Notes: generated from the sequence alone by a model not told the origin. DNA of 64,000 bases from Antilocapra americana (GCA_007570785.1 ML661902.1:2160373-2224372); one strand, 5' to 3'. Counted from the stretch's first letter, positions 21,843 through 34,786 are shown. Translations and numbers: made by a program.

Positions 21843-24790
21843 TTTTCTGTGAAGACTTTAAGACTCTACCAATAACTGATAAATCAAACAAACAAACAAA
21901 AAAAGCTCAGGCAATAGGAAATTTGGACAACACAATGAACACCTGTAACTAATTTAAGCATACAGAAACGTTTATAAAATTTATCCAGATAGAATATATT
22001 AACATTTGCTCTGCACTCTAAATCCTTTCTCCTCACCAGAGCTCAAGCTTTTTGGTTACAAAAACCAGACACATACATTTATATCTTTTTTCCTACCCTA
22101 TAGCATATTCTTTGAATCAATGAACTCAAAGTCAATTACCTAAACTGTTGAATAGAAAATGGGAACTCCAGGTAGAAAATCATTATAAATTAACATCCCA
22201 ACATATTTATTAAGTGATATCTTGTACCAAGCACCGTATTAGCTTATAAGGTTACACAGCAACATAATACAGGATTTCTGGATTTGAGACATTAACAATC
22301 TGGTAGAGGAGACTGATATGTAAAACAGTGATATCCACTGGTGTGCTGGAGTGGGCTGACACAGGCTCATGAGTGCCAACTGTTAAACATTTGGGAATTT
22401 TTGTCCGCCAGTTGTTAAACCATTGACAGGTTCAAACTGGCCATGGTGGGAGAACTTACACCATGGAAATCAACAAATACTACTAATCACACCCTATAGG
22501 GAGCTTATTTATTAGCATACTACTGACTGCACCATAAAGCAACCTGAGGAGTATTTTGCAATACAAAATGAACTATGTGTTGTGGAAGCATGCACAATGT
22601 TCAACCAACCAGGAAAAGAAAGTTCCAGAATATCCTCCTAGATCAGTTCAGTTTGACTTAGCCAAAAAATTAAAAAAGTTTGTGTCAGAATTATGAAGGT
22701 TGTCATAGCATTCCAAGAGAGGGCATTGCATATGACAGCTGCTGAGACAGAGAGTCACGTGTCAGACAGGTCAGTAGCAAACACTTGTACAGGTGGTGCA
22801 CTGCACAAAAGCACCATATCAATGGGTCATAATTCACATTTTTAATATCTTTCACTTTTTGCATGTTTTAATTATAATTGTTTAATCTACACCTGGGCAG
22901 TTTGCATATTTATGGCAATTTTCTGGCTTTTATCATAGTAAATAAGTGAAATAAATAGACTTATTTCTATAGAGTTGGTCTTGATTTCTCCATTTTGACT
23001 TACAAAGGTGATGTGGAATCAGAAAAACTCCTGTTGATCTGACAACATTTTTACAGTCTGTGCTTCCAAAAGAGGAGCTTCTTTTCTGACAGATGTACTA
23101 GTTAGGGGGCATACCTCTATATTTTAAAAAAATGCCTGATGGTTTAATCTAGATAATTCTAATGTTTCATTTTGCAGTTAATATCATCTACATTTACCCC
23201 ACCAGAATGTATGCTAAGTTTCCACTTTAAATCTGTAAGTGCTTTCACTGAGACATGATTCATATGTAATTGTATTTCATAACTAGTACTTAATAACAAC
23301 AATCTATTTGTAACAAGTCCAATTGGGTAATGATTCAATCTGTCAAAAATCTGCTATTGATAAATGAGAAGATATATGACATACCTATTTTTTCCTTGAG
23401 GAAGAAGTGTGTTTTTTCTAATTACCACAAAGGTGCTATGTGGGCGGGTAGAGCCTGGTCAAGGAGGATCAGGGTATGGGGGGTGGGAATGCAGGGGCAC
23501 AAATACTTTCACCTTATGCGCCAGTTTCTTGAAAGTTAGGATATAATGTTTCCTATTCAATAATTCATTCATCTTTTCTTAGTTGTCTACTACTTAACAA
23601 GCTAAATTCTGTAGAAACTGTATGAAGCACATAGTAGGGAATTGGGTAATGTATAATTTAATTAATTAATAAGTAAGCAAAAATTTATCAAAGAAATGTC
23701 TAATTCTTATAATCGCCAGGACCCTGGAAAAAGCCCTTATGATCAGGACACACTAAATCTCCAATAAACCCAGCAAGACAAAAAATAATGTGAACTTGTA
23801 TGTTCAGAGGGCCTAAATGAAATGAGGATGCTAAAATAACATTTAAAAACAACTTTTGATATGTACCTTTTTAATTGGCATTTTTAATTATGGCAGAACC
23901 ACATTTTTCCTCATTTTAAAAGCAAGAAATTACCGTTTCAAAGAAATATATCTAAGGTTGCACGGCTTGTGACAGTGGAAATATAGCTAGATTCCTTTGA
24001 CTGATGACTGCTATCCTTGCAGTGATTCCTGCAGACTTGAGCATTTTTCTCTTCACGATGATAGAGTGAATCTGTCTAGAGCAATCTTGGCTGCTGGGCT
24101 GTATTGTAAAAGATAACTGACTAGTTAGAGGTTGAAGGGAATCTTGCCACCAGGTTGGAGGCTTAGAATCGTTAACTGAATGGAAAAGGAGAATTTTCCC
24201 AAATTACCTAGATATCATGCTCATGCTTTTGAAGACTAAAGACAGGCAACACATTTGCAAACAATGATAATGGGAACAAATATAACAGGTTACTTAAATG
24301 CCTAAAAAACAACATATATGTGATTTTTCTGTCCATATTTTACCTTTAAATTCATACAATTGAAATTAAAATTTGTTTTACAGTTACTTAGAACAACTAT
24401 ATATATTTGTACTATAGTAAAGTTAATCATTTATTCCAGTTTTGGGGGGATATTTATTTTAATTCTGACAAACGTCTTAGAAGTAGTGCTTTATGACCGT
24501 CTTTACCAAAGGATAAAATATCTGATTAGTCACTTTGGAGAGCTAGGAATGCTAAGCCCTTTTAGCTGATTAAGAGATTTTCTCATTTGGTTACATTTCT
24601 ATTATCTGGGATTTTATGCTTTTCGACTAACAGTGCTTAAAGGCAAGAAGTATTTGGTTGTGTTTTCACACCTAAAGGTATAGGGGGATATAGAGAGTCA
24701 TGGAATTCGGAACCAGGAGCATGACACATATTTTCATGTTATCTGATTGTAAATGTCTCCTCCAATTAATTGTGAACTTCTTGAGGTTAG
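21843..24790. other. Long stretch without recognised genes or young repeats
   Basis: AT-rich non-coding DNA. A stretch at 22,195-22,330 has the look of an ancient interspersed repeat, but I cannot name it. A short G-rich segment lies at 23,440-23,500. No frame here resembles a known protein. Confidence 0.4.
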
Positions 24791-24995
24791 AAAGTAAAAG
24801 TGAAGTCGCTCAGTCATGTCCGACTCTTTGCGACCCCAAGGGCTGTAGCCTACCAGGCTTCTCTGTCTGTGGGATTTTCCAGGCAAGAGTACTGGAGTGG
24901 GTTGCCATTTCCTTCTCCAGGGATCTTCCTGATCCAGGGATTGAACCCAGGTCTCCTGCATTGCAGGCAGATGCTTTACCCTCTGAGCCTAGGGG
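24791..24995 (-). mobile_element. Bov-tA-type SINE, antisense
   Basis: Complement of the SINE body: GTCGCTCAGTCATGTCCGAC, GCCTACCAGGCTTCTCTGTC, GGGATTGAACCCAGGTCTCC, and an end near CTCTGAGCCTAGGGG. No clear TSD. Confidence 0.92.
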
Positions 24996-25389
24996 TAAGG
25001 CATTTTACATTTGTTTGCCAAGCACTGGTCTAGGCATGTAGTAAAACAAATAGTATATTATCCCTCTTATATATGGATCTAAAACAAACCAACCAAGCTC
25101 ACAGATGCACAGAATGATTGGTACATGCCAGAGGAGGCTGGGGGTGTATATGGGGGTGGGATGGGGGTGGAGGTGGAGGTAAAAGGTGAGAGAAACAAGT
25201 AAACAGCGTCAAAGATTTAAGAAAGGAAATTTAAATTTAATACTAAAAAGCTATCTGAAACCACAGCTTTGTGGACCATCTTAATGAATATAAAATAACA
25301 CTATTATTATTTGTATGAAATAATATTTAAGAGAAAGAGTGGGGGGAAAGAAATATAATATACATAAAGTAAGCAATATTAAGTAAAGT

Positions 25390-25894
25390 GCACAGCTCTT
25401 GAGAGTCCCTTGGACTGCAAGGAGATCCAACCAGTCCTTCCTAAAGGAGATCAGTCCTGCATGTTCACTGGAAGGACTGGTGTTGGAGCTGAAACTGCAA
25501 TACTTTGGCCACCTGATGTGAAGAGCTGACTCATTTGAAAAGACCCTGATGCTGGGAAAGATTGAGGGTGGGAAGAGAAGGGGACAACAGAGGATGAGAT
25601 GGTTCGATGTCATCACCGACTCAATGGACATGCTGCTGCTGCTGCTGCTGCTAAGTCGCTTCAGTCGTGTCCGAATCTGTGTGACCCCATAGACTGCAGC
25701 CCACCAGGCTCCGCGTCCCTGGGATTCTCCAGGCAAGAACACTGAAGTGGGTTGCCATTGCCTTCTCCATCAATGGACATGAGTTTGGGTGAACTCCAGG
25801 AGCTGGTGATGGACAGGGAGGCCTGGCATGCTGCAGTTCCCGGGGTCGCAAAGAGTCGGACACAACAGAGGGACTGAACTGAACTGAACAGCTC
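25390..25894 (+). mobile_element. BovB 3' fragment split by a SINE
   Basis: BovB 3' sequence from CTCTTGAGAGTCCCTTGG to GACTGAACTGAACTGAAC. It is interrupted at 25,633-25,769 by an antisense Bov-tA SINE. A short ACAGCTC occurs at both outer ends (25,392-25,398 and 25,888-25,894) and may be the BovB TSD. Confidence 0.92.
25621..25781 (-). mobile_element. Bov-tA SINE with (CTG)6, inserted in BovB
   Basis: The 12-base BovB sequence TCAATGGACATG is duplicated exactly at 25,621-25,632 and 25,770-25,781, which marks the insertion. The SINE (25,633-25,769) begins on this strand with a CTG run (about six units). Read in SINE orientation this is a 3' AGC microsatellite, a known hallmark of ruminant Bov SINEs. 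Confidence 0.94.
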
Positions 25895-26180
25895 AATGAC
25901 TTTTACAGAGAGATACACCAGTGAAACCAATATCAAGATCAAGAAACAGAATATTAAAATAGCAACCCAGAATCATTCCTCATGTCCGTTCACCCTTTTT
26001 ACCAAATGGAAAAAGAATACACCTATTTTACTTCTTTCTTCATAGCTTAGTTTTGCCTCTTTTAAAACCTGATATAAATCGAATAATTATTTCACTTAAT
26101 ATTATGCCTGTACATTTAATGATCTTGTGTGTGAAAAGCATACTTTTTTTCCCATTGCTATATGGTATCCTACTGCATTT
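25895..26180 (-). mobile_element. Old L1 3' UTR, antisense
   Basis: Complement of an ancient L1 3' region: ATATCAAGATCAAGAAACAG, GTTTTGCCTCTTTTAAAACC, then CACTTAATATTATGCC and a TTTTTTTCCCATTGCTATAT block. Diverged, no frame. Confidence 0.6.
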
Positions 26181-27370
26181 ATTTCTGTTTTTGTTTTCAT
26201 TCTAGTTTTAAACAAAAATACATAATAAAAATATCTCAATAAATACAGTATGAATAAACTTTTACAGACATCACATTTCTCTTATTATACATGAATTTGG
26301 CTCTTTTAGTCAGTGGGGGTAGAGCACTGGCTACTGAAGGAATAAATAAGGACAGATAGCATGGTCCATAGATGCTGATGAAGTAGACAGGTAAGAAATA
26401 GAGGCTGCAGCATACACGTAAATATGGCTTGCTCTACGAAGTGATGGAAGAAGGAAGAAAAATGTAGAGGAACCTGTTGAGAAAGCAGCAGTCAATGACA
26501 ATTACGGGATATACTATCAGAAGAAACAGGAAATCACTAAACCCAGGATTATCTCTGGTGAACAATGAGAAAATAGAAAATCAGTTTACAGAATTGAAGA
26601 GAATGGCATAAGAACAAGCCACCACTATACTGTAGAGTAGAAAACACTTGGCAAGACAGAGGGACTTTTTTTTTCTTTTACATTTGTCTGCAAGATTTTT
26701 CATTTGCCTAGACTGATAACTGGAATTAAAGGTTGTATGATCTGTTTAATGATCCAGAGAGAGACCCAGTGTAACAGCCTTGTTAGAGCTTCACTGAAGC
26801 ATTAAGTAAGTGCCAATGTTAAGATCTTTTTCACTTAGTCTATGAGCACTGATTGCTGGAAAAAAGTTGAGACTATGTGAGCAAAGTGAAATGAAAAACT
26901 GAATAATCAATCAACCAAATTCAAAGTAGCTGGTCATTCAGGATAATTCATACACAAAACACCTACATGTAATTCTTCTTGAAGAGCTTGTTTCTATGAT
27001 TAGCTCAATGTTCCCTGATATTCAATCTTTGTGTATCCAGATACCAAGAGCCTGCTGCTCCTTAACCTTATACTTAGCTTCATTCATATATCACTTTAAT
27101 GAAAACTACAAGTCATCTGCTACAAATGAATTGTTTCATTTATACCACCCATTACAATGGCCAGCTATAATTTTCCTGTATCTCTCCTTTATTTAATAAT
27201 TCATGTTATTCAAATATTCAACAATCTAAAAGCAAGTCAACGATTTTGCTTGTAATTCTACGACATTATCAAAATGATGAGTCACACATAGTGACATTTC
27301 AGTGTACAGAGAGTGATCTAAACAATTTTGCATCTGCACTTTTCAGGTTTCTTTACATTTGATTTTTAAT
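26181..27370. other. No recognised feature
   Basis: AT-rich non-coding DNA. The 66-codon frame at 26,996-27,196 has no recognisable content. Confidence 0.4.
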
Positions 27371-27520
27371 CCTACACAATGCATTTTAATCACTTCACTG
27401 AGCTCACCCTTCAAAGCATGTAATCCAGTATCATTTGGTATATTTACAGAGTTATGTATCCATCACCATAATCTAATTTTAGAACATTTTTATCATCCCC
27501 AAATACTTCTTTTGACTACA
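27371..27520 (-). mobile_element. Old L1 3' UTR fragment, antisense
   Basis: Contains TTTACAGAGTTATGTATCCA, CATCACCATAATCTAATTTT and AGAACATTTTTATCATCCCC in the order typical of the complement of ancient L1 3' UTRs. Confidence 0.65.
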
Positions 27521-29610
27521 GCTTCAAATCATAATTACATTTTTCAGTTAATAAAGAAGCCCACATATTAGGGTTAACCCCTGCTTTCATTTTTTGACCT
27601 GTCTCTCTGTGTGTTTGTACGTGCATGTGTATCTGTAAGTCACAACAGAGTTCACCTACTGCAAAGTTCTAAGTATTATAAAAATCCTCCTGCAACATCT
27701 TTTTATGAATAAAACTATTTCTGTTACCTTTGTTTTTTAAGTAGCAGAAGAGTATATTTAAGGTTACTGGAATCGTACCATAGATTCTTAACTGAAGCTG
27801 AAAGATTTTCAACCCTAGAGAGCTTTTTAAAAATGCAGACTTTCCTGAATGAAAGCAGGATGGCATGGTAACTCTAGGAAAACTCTTTTCCTATGGCCCT
27901 GATGAAATAGAGAATAAAACATATATATTACTGATGAAATGACTAAACAAAAGTTATCATGGAAGATTTTGAGAATATAGAAGTCTACAAAATTGAATTA
28001 ATTATATTTTCTGTAATAGCTGGGGGGGGGGAAGCTTTCTTCTCTTCTTACCTAAATAGAAACGGGCTATGACTCTATTTTAGCAGGTTATAATGTACGT
28101 ACTTGAAACAACTTCCTAAGTTATGATTCCTCTCTATCACAAAAACACTGAAGCCCTGGAAGCAATTATTCTCCTTTCTGACACTGACTGACTGGATAGA
28201 TCTAAGCTGGAACAATCAGGAGTTTGCGATTTGGGTGACAGGAGCCTGACTCAATTTCCTTGAGTCTTGAAATACGTAGGCTCAAAGATCGAGCTACCTG
28301 TGAGCGTGATCAGCCTGCCACATATATCAGAGAAGCAGAGACAGCAAACACACACACAGAAAGAGAAAAGAGTGAAGCAAGATATGTAAATTAACAGACC
28401 AGGCAGAAAGAAAAGGGGTCTGAGTGGCGAAGGAACTCTGCACAGCTTTGCACTCTGTAGTTTCTATACCTTTCGAGGCTCTACTGAACGTCCGTCCTTT
28501 GGTTCTGTGAGATATTTCCTTATGCTTAAACCGATTAACTTTGCTTTGTGTTTCTGGAAACCCAGAGTGTCCTGTAAGTTGACTAGTTTAAAGTGGAACC
28601 TAAGCATTTACTTAAGTATCTAAATCATTCATGAGTAACACCATAGAAATCAAGACACAAAATTTCTGCTTTTGATTAACGTAAAATCTTATTAGGGAAA
28701 CAGACTAACAAAACTCTCCAAAACAATGCAGCTTATTCCATAATGAACATTAGGTGGTATAATTACGTGCAGTAAATAACAGAGAAATCCATGTGGGCTC
28801 CAGCAAAGAGGGAAGATCTTGGAGTTGCAGTTTTTTGTGTTAAACATTGAACAATGAGTAGAGTTTGGTTAGATACAAAGTTTGGTTTAATAAAAATGTG
28901 TTCTAGATTAGGATATAAAGAATGAGCCAAGAATGAAAGGAGCTGTCTAGACTTCCTGTTACCAGATAAAAGAAAGGAGCTGTAGATTCTTAAGCAAAGG
29001 TGTATTGTGACCAAATGTTTGTATAAAAAGTTAAATCTGGTTGTGGTATGCTGTACAGTTCAGAGGCAAGTGAACTAACTAACTTGGAAGATGTTTTCTC
29101 TCTGACAGTGATTAGAGAGAGGGGAAAAATCTAGGACATGTGGTAGAAGAAGCACAGTGACAAAGATCAGTGCTTCTCAAACATTATTGTATGCACTAAT
29201 TGCCTTAGAATCTTAATTATTAACAATTTAAGGGGAAGGATAGAAAATAAACTAAGTAAAAAATATAGTATTAAAGTTGGAAAAATCAAGCAAACAGCCC
29301 AAAGTCTATTTTGGCTAAATTTCATTCAAACAAGTCACACTGAACATCTTCTGTATTACACAGACATGGTAAATTTATAAGGAATTAAGTTATATGGTGA
29401 AATTAAAACTACTTTTAAATCCTTTGAAAGGAATTTACTGAGTTCATAAAAAATACTTCTGAAAATTCTGGGACTCTTAGATGTGTCACACCTGGATATA
29501 TTTTTAATGAAAGTGTGCATCTGAATTTGTAATGGAATATTTTGCAGCTTTCACAGTCATCCATCTCAGAACAAACATCTGTCATACTAATTAGGAGATA
29601 TATGATCTGC
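27521..29610. other. Mostly unassigned, with a short MER5A-like piece
   Basis: No genes. A poly(G) run lies at about 28,022-28,031 and a short (AC)n at 28,349-28,360. 28,200-28,520 has somewhat more CpG than its surroundings. The segment CAGTGCTTCTCAAACATTAT at 29,169 resembles a MER5A (hAT-type) terminus. Confidence 0.4.
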
Positions 29611-30589
29611 CTGAGTACTCATTCAGGTCAGGAAGCAACAGTTAGAACTGGACATGGATCAACAGACTGGTTCCAAATAGGAAAAGGAGTACGTCAAGGC
29701 TGTATATTGTCACTCTGCTTATTTAACTTATATGCAGAGTACATCATGAGAAACGCTGGACTGGAGGAAGCATAAGCTGGAATCAAGATTGCTGGGAGAT
29801 ATGTCAATAATCTCAGATATGCAGATGACACCACCCTTATGGCAGAAAGTGAAGAAGAACAAAAGAGCCTCTTGATGAAAGTGAAAGAGAGTGAAGAAGT
29901 TGGCTTAAAGCTTAACATTCAGAAAACTAAGATCATGGCATCCGGTCCTATCATTTCATGGCAAATAGATGGGGAAACAGTGGAAACTTTATTTGGCTGA
30001 CTTTATTTTTCTGGTCTCCAAAATCACTGTAGATGGTGATTGCAGCCATGAAATTAAAAGACCCTTACTCCTTGGAAGGAAAGTTATGACAAACCTAGAT
30101 AGCATATTGAAAAGCAGAGACGTTACTTTGCCAACAAAGGTCTGTCTAGTCAAGGCTATGGTTTTTCCAGTGGTCATGTATGGATGTGAGAGTTGGACTA
30201 TAAAGAAAGCTGAGTGCCAAAGAATTGATGCTTTTGAACTCTTGAGAGTCCCTTGGACTGCAGGGAGATCCAACCAGTCCATCCTAGGGGAAATAACTCC
30301 TGGGTGTTCATTGGAAGGACTGATGTTGAAGCTGAAACTGTAGTACTTTGACCACCCGATGGGAAGAGTTGACTCATTTGAAAAGACCTTGATGCTGGGA
30401 AAGATGGAGGGCAGGAGAAGAACGGAACGACAGAGGATGAGATGGCTGGATGGCGTCATCGACTCGATGGCCATGGGTTTGTGTGGACTCCTGGAGTTGG
30501 TGATGGACAGGGAGGCCTGGCGTGCTGCAGTTCATGGGGTCACAAAGAGTCGGACACGACTGTGCGACTGAAATGACTGAGTACTCATT
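29611..30589 (+). mobile_element. BovB, 5'-truncated, with perfect 13-bp TSD
   Basis: BovB from CAGGTCAGGAAGCAACAG (29,624) to CGACTGAAATGA (30,576). The exact flank CTGAGTACTCATT occurs at 29,611-29,623 and 30,577-30,589. The DNA for the catalytic YADD is present (TATGCAGATGAC at about 29,818), but a TAA at about 29,773 and later indels break the frame, including loss of about 18 bases after 30,240. The frame at 29,542-29,775 starts in the flank and is a chance fusion. Confidence 0.95.
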
Positions 30590-33235
30590 TCCCATGTACA
30601 AGGGGCCCAGTTTAAGCATTCTCTGTTTATTGGTTTTTTTTTATCATAGATAGTAGAGAGGAATTTCTTTTCAAAGACACTGTAGAAATTAATTTCTATA
30701 GTAAACTGAAGGAAACACTATGGGATTAGTTAATCAAAGGAAACAAAAAACAGATTGAGCAATCTGTCTTTGTACCTATGTGTATACATACATATGCATT
30801 TACATATGTACATATTTAACTAGCTATATCTATACTTCTGCCATCTACGAATCTGTAAAAGAAAAAACCTGAATAAATAAAGTGTAAATGGAAGCTTATT
30901 AAACTATGATTGCTATAAAACAATAGTTTTTCATCCTCTAAAATTTATATTTAAAAATTGCTAAATGTATCTTTGTTCACTAAGCACTTTAATTAACAGC
31001 TATAACATGGTGATTATATTATTCAACATTTAAATGCTTAATTTGCAATCTAGAGTTGCAGGCATTCCTTGATAAAGACATATTTTCATTTGTTGCACTT
31101 GTATTTTTAGTAGAAGACAAAAATAAAAAGATACTTATATGGTAATATGATACTAGATCCATAAACAAAAGTTTTACTTATTTTTTTCATTGCTCTTGAG
31201 ATTTAAAGCACAGTAGCAATCTATATTTACACATTGAGCTGTTTGGATATTTTTCACGTTCTGAGAGGTTTGGAGTACTGTACCTGCCATCTACTGGAAG
31301 TCCACGGGAGGTACATTTTGCCACTAGCAACTCAAGGCCTCCAGAGAGCAGTCTAGAAAATGCTCTCAGTGCTATTTGTGGAAATCATATCACAAGTTTT
31401 GAGGTCCTTTAAAGAATATTAAACATAAATAACCTCATTAATCACTGAGGAAAGAACAGAAGGAACCCATATAAATTTCAGTAGGCAAACTAGAGAGTCA
31501 CCTCTGAAATGTCAAAAGTACTAAAACAAATTTCCTTCCCAGCATTTGTAATAAAGGAAGTGTTCTGGCCAAAGGAATATGTGTATATAATTCCTAACTA
31601 TTACAAGTAGCTTTTAAGATCAAGGGAGTCAGTATTCTGAAACCTTCTCTAGTGACTTTTGTCTATTTCTGGGCTTGGGTGAACTATGTGAATACAGATA
31701 AGGGTAATGGGGAGGAAAACAGGATAAACTAAGTCTGCAGCTGAAATGTCGAATGACTGCAAAAAATGAAACACCACAGTCAGTTGTTTAATTACACTCT
31801 TTTGGACTCTATTTAATTCCTTCAGCTATGCTCTGGATCAGAATGGTTAGCTCCAGCCCTACAAGGGCTTACATGTTGAGATGTCTAGACACTTACATGT
31901 TCAGATGCCTAGATTTTCCTTTTTAAATCATGGCAGTCTATTTTCTCACCCTAAATAATTTTGATATAATATATCTAATGATCACTTTCTCCTGATTTAT
32001 GGGAAAGCCCCAGACACTGAGTCACCCTTTAATTAAGTTTTTATTGAACTCCTTTAAAAATTATAATTTAAAAAACTTAAAAACATAAAACCTCCAAGCT
32101 TTTAATCACTCTACATTTCTGGTGGCTAGAAGTAATTCTTAGAAGTAATAAGCTCTAGAATTACATGATCATAGACAGAGCCACAGGGTTTCATACAGAT
32201 TAACAGTGGCACTAAGAGGTAGAATAATTTAAGTCAAGGACATACAATTTAGTAGTAGAATTTAAACTGTAATTCAGGTCGTTTCACCCTAGTCACTATT
32301 ATTTCTACTACTTTGCACTGCCTCAGATGTAATTATAAAATAGATATTGGACTTGAAATTGAAACAGGGAGCTTGAGCTATTGTCATGTGAAAAAAGTGA
32401 AGACAAGTGAGGAAGAATAAAGATATTTGCCAGGTATGCTCTTATTACTTATGTTAAGCATATTCACTTTTACTTTGAAATTCAAACAAGGCGATCACTA
32501 ACCCATGTCAAATTTTTATACTTAAATTAACTTGCTTCTTCTTAAACATATCAGTGAGAACATATAGAGACAACGGATGTTCACAGTTAGAGAGTTTCAG
32601 AGACAAGCATCACCCAGACATTTTTAAGCCTAAGTGATGAAACAGTAGGACTTTGTGTCTAGCAACATTACAAATTATTAGAGACCCTGAAAATCTTCAA
32701 CTGCAAACACTTATAAGTATGAGATAATAACTTAACAAATGCTGTTGAAAATGCATAGTCAAATTCATAGAGAAGTTATAAAATCCCCAGGGGCTAAAAG
32801 CAAAGAGAAAATTGGAAACCAGATTAGTGAATTGATGCTGATAGTTTAGCAGCTTGAGAGGGTGAGGTACATTGGTCCCCTAAGTTATTGAAAGTAATTT
32901 AATGAACATTATGGACCAAAACATTGGAAATGCTTGAGTTGGGGAGCTGGACCAGCAACCTTCCCCTCACAGATGTATAAATAAGTCCAGGACACATGAA
33001 GGGTTATGTTCTCAGGGCAAGAGTAGCTAGGGAAAAATTTGTGTACTGGCAAAGTGAAATGAGAGAAATTTTGTTGAGTTGACCTGGGATCTAGGTAGGA
33101 AAAAAGTCTATAGAAAATTTGCATCCATAGAAAAAGCAAATTGCAGAATATGATTTATTCTGGGTGCTTTAGATAATAAGAAGATTTAAAAACACTAAAA
33201 AGTAAGTATATTTAAATAGATTACAATAAATAGAG
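30590..33235. other. Low-repeat stretch, no gene recognised
   Basis: AT-rich. Possible diverged antisense MIR at about 32,190-32,330 (AATTTAGTAGTAGAATTTAAA followed by a TCAGGTCGTTTCACC-type end). A CTCF-like core CTGCCATCTACTGGA lies at 31,284-31,298. No convincing coding frame. Confidence 0.4.
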
Positions 33236-33515
33236 GAGGGTGGGGAGGGAGGCTCAAGAGGGAGGTGATACATGTATAATTATGGCTGTTGTATGGTAGA
33301 AACCCTGGAGGAGGGAATGGGAACCCATTCCAGTATTCTTGCCTGGAGAATCCCCATGGACAGAGGAGCCTGACAAGCTACATAGAGTTCATGGGGTCAC
33401 AAAGAGTCAGACAGGACTGAGCAACTAAGCACAGCAAAGCATGGTAGAAACCAACACTACATCGTAAAGAAATTTTCCTTCAATTATAAAATAAATTTTA
33501 AAAAGTAAATAAATA
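33236..33515 (+). mobile_element. L1 3' UTR end, split by a SINE
   Basis: GGGAGGGAGGCTCAAGAGGG, then an ATGTATAATTATGGCTG block, then AAACCAACACTACATCG and CTTCAATTATAAAATAAA: the ruminant L1 3' terminus. The SINE at 33,305-33,440 interrupts it. Confidence 0.82.
33293..33452 (+). mobile_element. Truncated Bov-tA-type SINE with 12-bp TSD
   Basis: Only the 3' part of the SINE (CTGGAGGAGGGAATGGGAAC onward) is present. ATGGTAGAAACC is repeated exactly at 33,293-33,304 and 33,441-33,452, so the insertion is 33,305-33,440 and was 5'-truncated on arrival. Confidence 0.92.
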
Positions 33516-33700
33516 GAAAGACTAACATATCTAAGAAAAAAATAAAACACTATCAATAATGCATATAATAGATTACTTTGCAGCAATAAAAAAAGATTAG
33601 GTAGATCCATATATGCTTATAAAGATCTCCAAATTTTCTTATAAAAATGCTAGTTACAAAAGCATCATGTAGTATAAATCCATTCTTGTTTAAAATAATT
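33516..33700 (+). mobile_element. Old L1 3' remnant
   Basis: TTACTTTGCAGCAATAAAAA, then an ATAAAGATCTCCAAATTTTC stretch and TAGTATAAATCCATTCTTG follow the late ORF2/3' UTR order of ancient L1s. Diverged. Confidence 0.55.
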
Positions 33701-34175
33701 AAAATATTATTCAGCCATTAAAAAGAATACATTTGAATCAGTTCTACTGAGGTGGATGAAACTGGAGCCTATTATGCAGAGTGAAGTAAGCCAGAAGGAA
33801 AAACAACAATACAGTATACTAACGCATATATATGGAATTTAGAAAGATGGTAATGATAACCCTGTATGCGAGACAGCAAAAGAGATGCAGATGTATAAAA
33901 CAGTCTTTTGGACTCTATGGGAGAGGGCAAGGGTGAGATGATATGGGAGAACAGCATTGAAACATGTAAATTATCATATGTGAAATCAATCGCCAGCCCA
34001 GGTTTGATGCTAGATACAGGGTGCTCAGGACTGGTGCACTGGGATGACCCAGAGAGATGGAATCAGGAGGGAGGTGGGAGGGGGGATCTGGAAGGGGAAC
34101 ACGTATATACCCATGGCAGATTCATGTCAATGCATGGCAAACCAACATGATAATGTAAAGAAAAAAAAATGTGCA
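33701..34175 (+). mobile_element. Ruminant L1 3' end (ORF2 tail and 3' UTR)
   Basis: Last codons of ORF2 (the equivalent of 19,655-19,798) and the full 3' UTR, including the GAGGGAGGTGGGAGGGGGGA tract and a poly(A). More diverged than the young L1 at 13.7 kb. The 5' truncation lies inside ORF2. Confidence 0.92.
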
Positions 34176-34299
34176 AAAAAATAAATAAAGCTAGTAGATC
34201 GTAAAAAATAAGAATTAAAAAGACACTTGTTTGTTTGCTTTAAGGATGTTCATTCTCTTTTTTATTTGAAAATTTTTTATTGAAATATAATTAATAAAC

Positions 34300-34786
34300 A
34301 AAAAGACATTACTTTGCTGACAAAGGTCCGTCTGGTCAAAGCAATGGTTTTCCCCGTAGTCATGTATGGATGTGGGACTTGGACCATAAAGAAAGCTGAG
34401 CACTGAAGAAATGATGCATTTGAACTATGGTGCTAGAGAAGACTCGAGAGTCCCTTCGACTGCAAGGAGATCAAACCAGTCAATCCTAAAGGAAATCAGT
34501 CCTGAATATTCATTGGAAGGACTGATGCTGAAGCTGAAGCTCCAATACTTTGGCCACCTGATGCGAAGAGCTGACTCATTGGAAAGGACCTCGATGCTGG
34601 GAAAGATCAAAGGCAGGAAGAGAAAGGAATGACAGAAAATGAGATGGTTGGATGGCATCACGGACTGGATGGACATGAGTTTCAGCCAGCTCCAGGAGTT
34701 GGGGATAGACTTGGAAGCCTGGTGTGTTGCTGTCCGTGGAGTTGCAAAGAGTCAGACAAGACTGAGCAACTGAACTGAACTGAACT
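34300..34786 (+). mobile_element. BovB 3' fragment inside the old L1
   Basis: From AAGACATTACTTTGCTGAC to CAACTGAACTGAACTGAAC. Encodes fragments of the BovB C-terminus but contains stops (TGA at about 34,404). AATAAACAA on the left and AATGAACAA on the right may be a degraded TSD. Confidence 0.92.

Noticed and set aside
22195..22500. Named ancient repeat
   Set aside because: It resembles old mammalian interspersed repeats in style, but I could not match a family with confidence.
24700..25041. 113-codon frame and overlapping frames across 24.7-25.0 kb
   Set aside because: They read through an antisense Bov-tA SINE, and near-identical peptides occur at other SINE copies.
25281..25742. 153-codon minus-strand frame
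   Set aside because: Spans antisense BovB and the SINE microsatellite (poly-serine from the CTG run). No independent coding signal.
28200..28520. CpG island or promoter
   Set aside because: CpGs are slightly more frequent than around it, but the stretch is far from island density and has no linked exon.
29542..29775. 77-codon frame beginning upstream of BovB
   Set aside because: The first part is flanking DNA and TSD, the rest is BovB. A chance fusion ended by the BovB stop.
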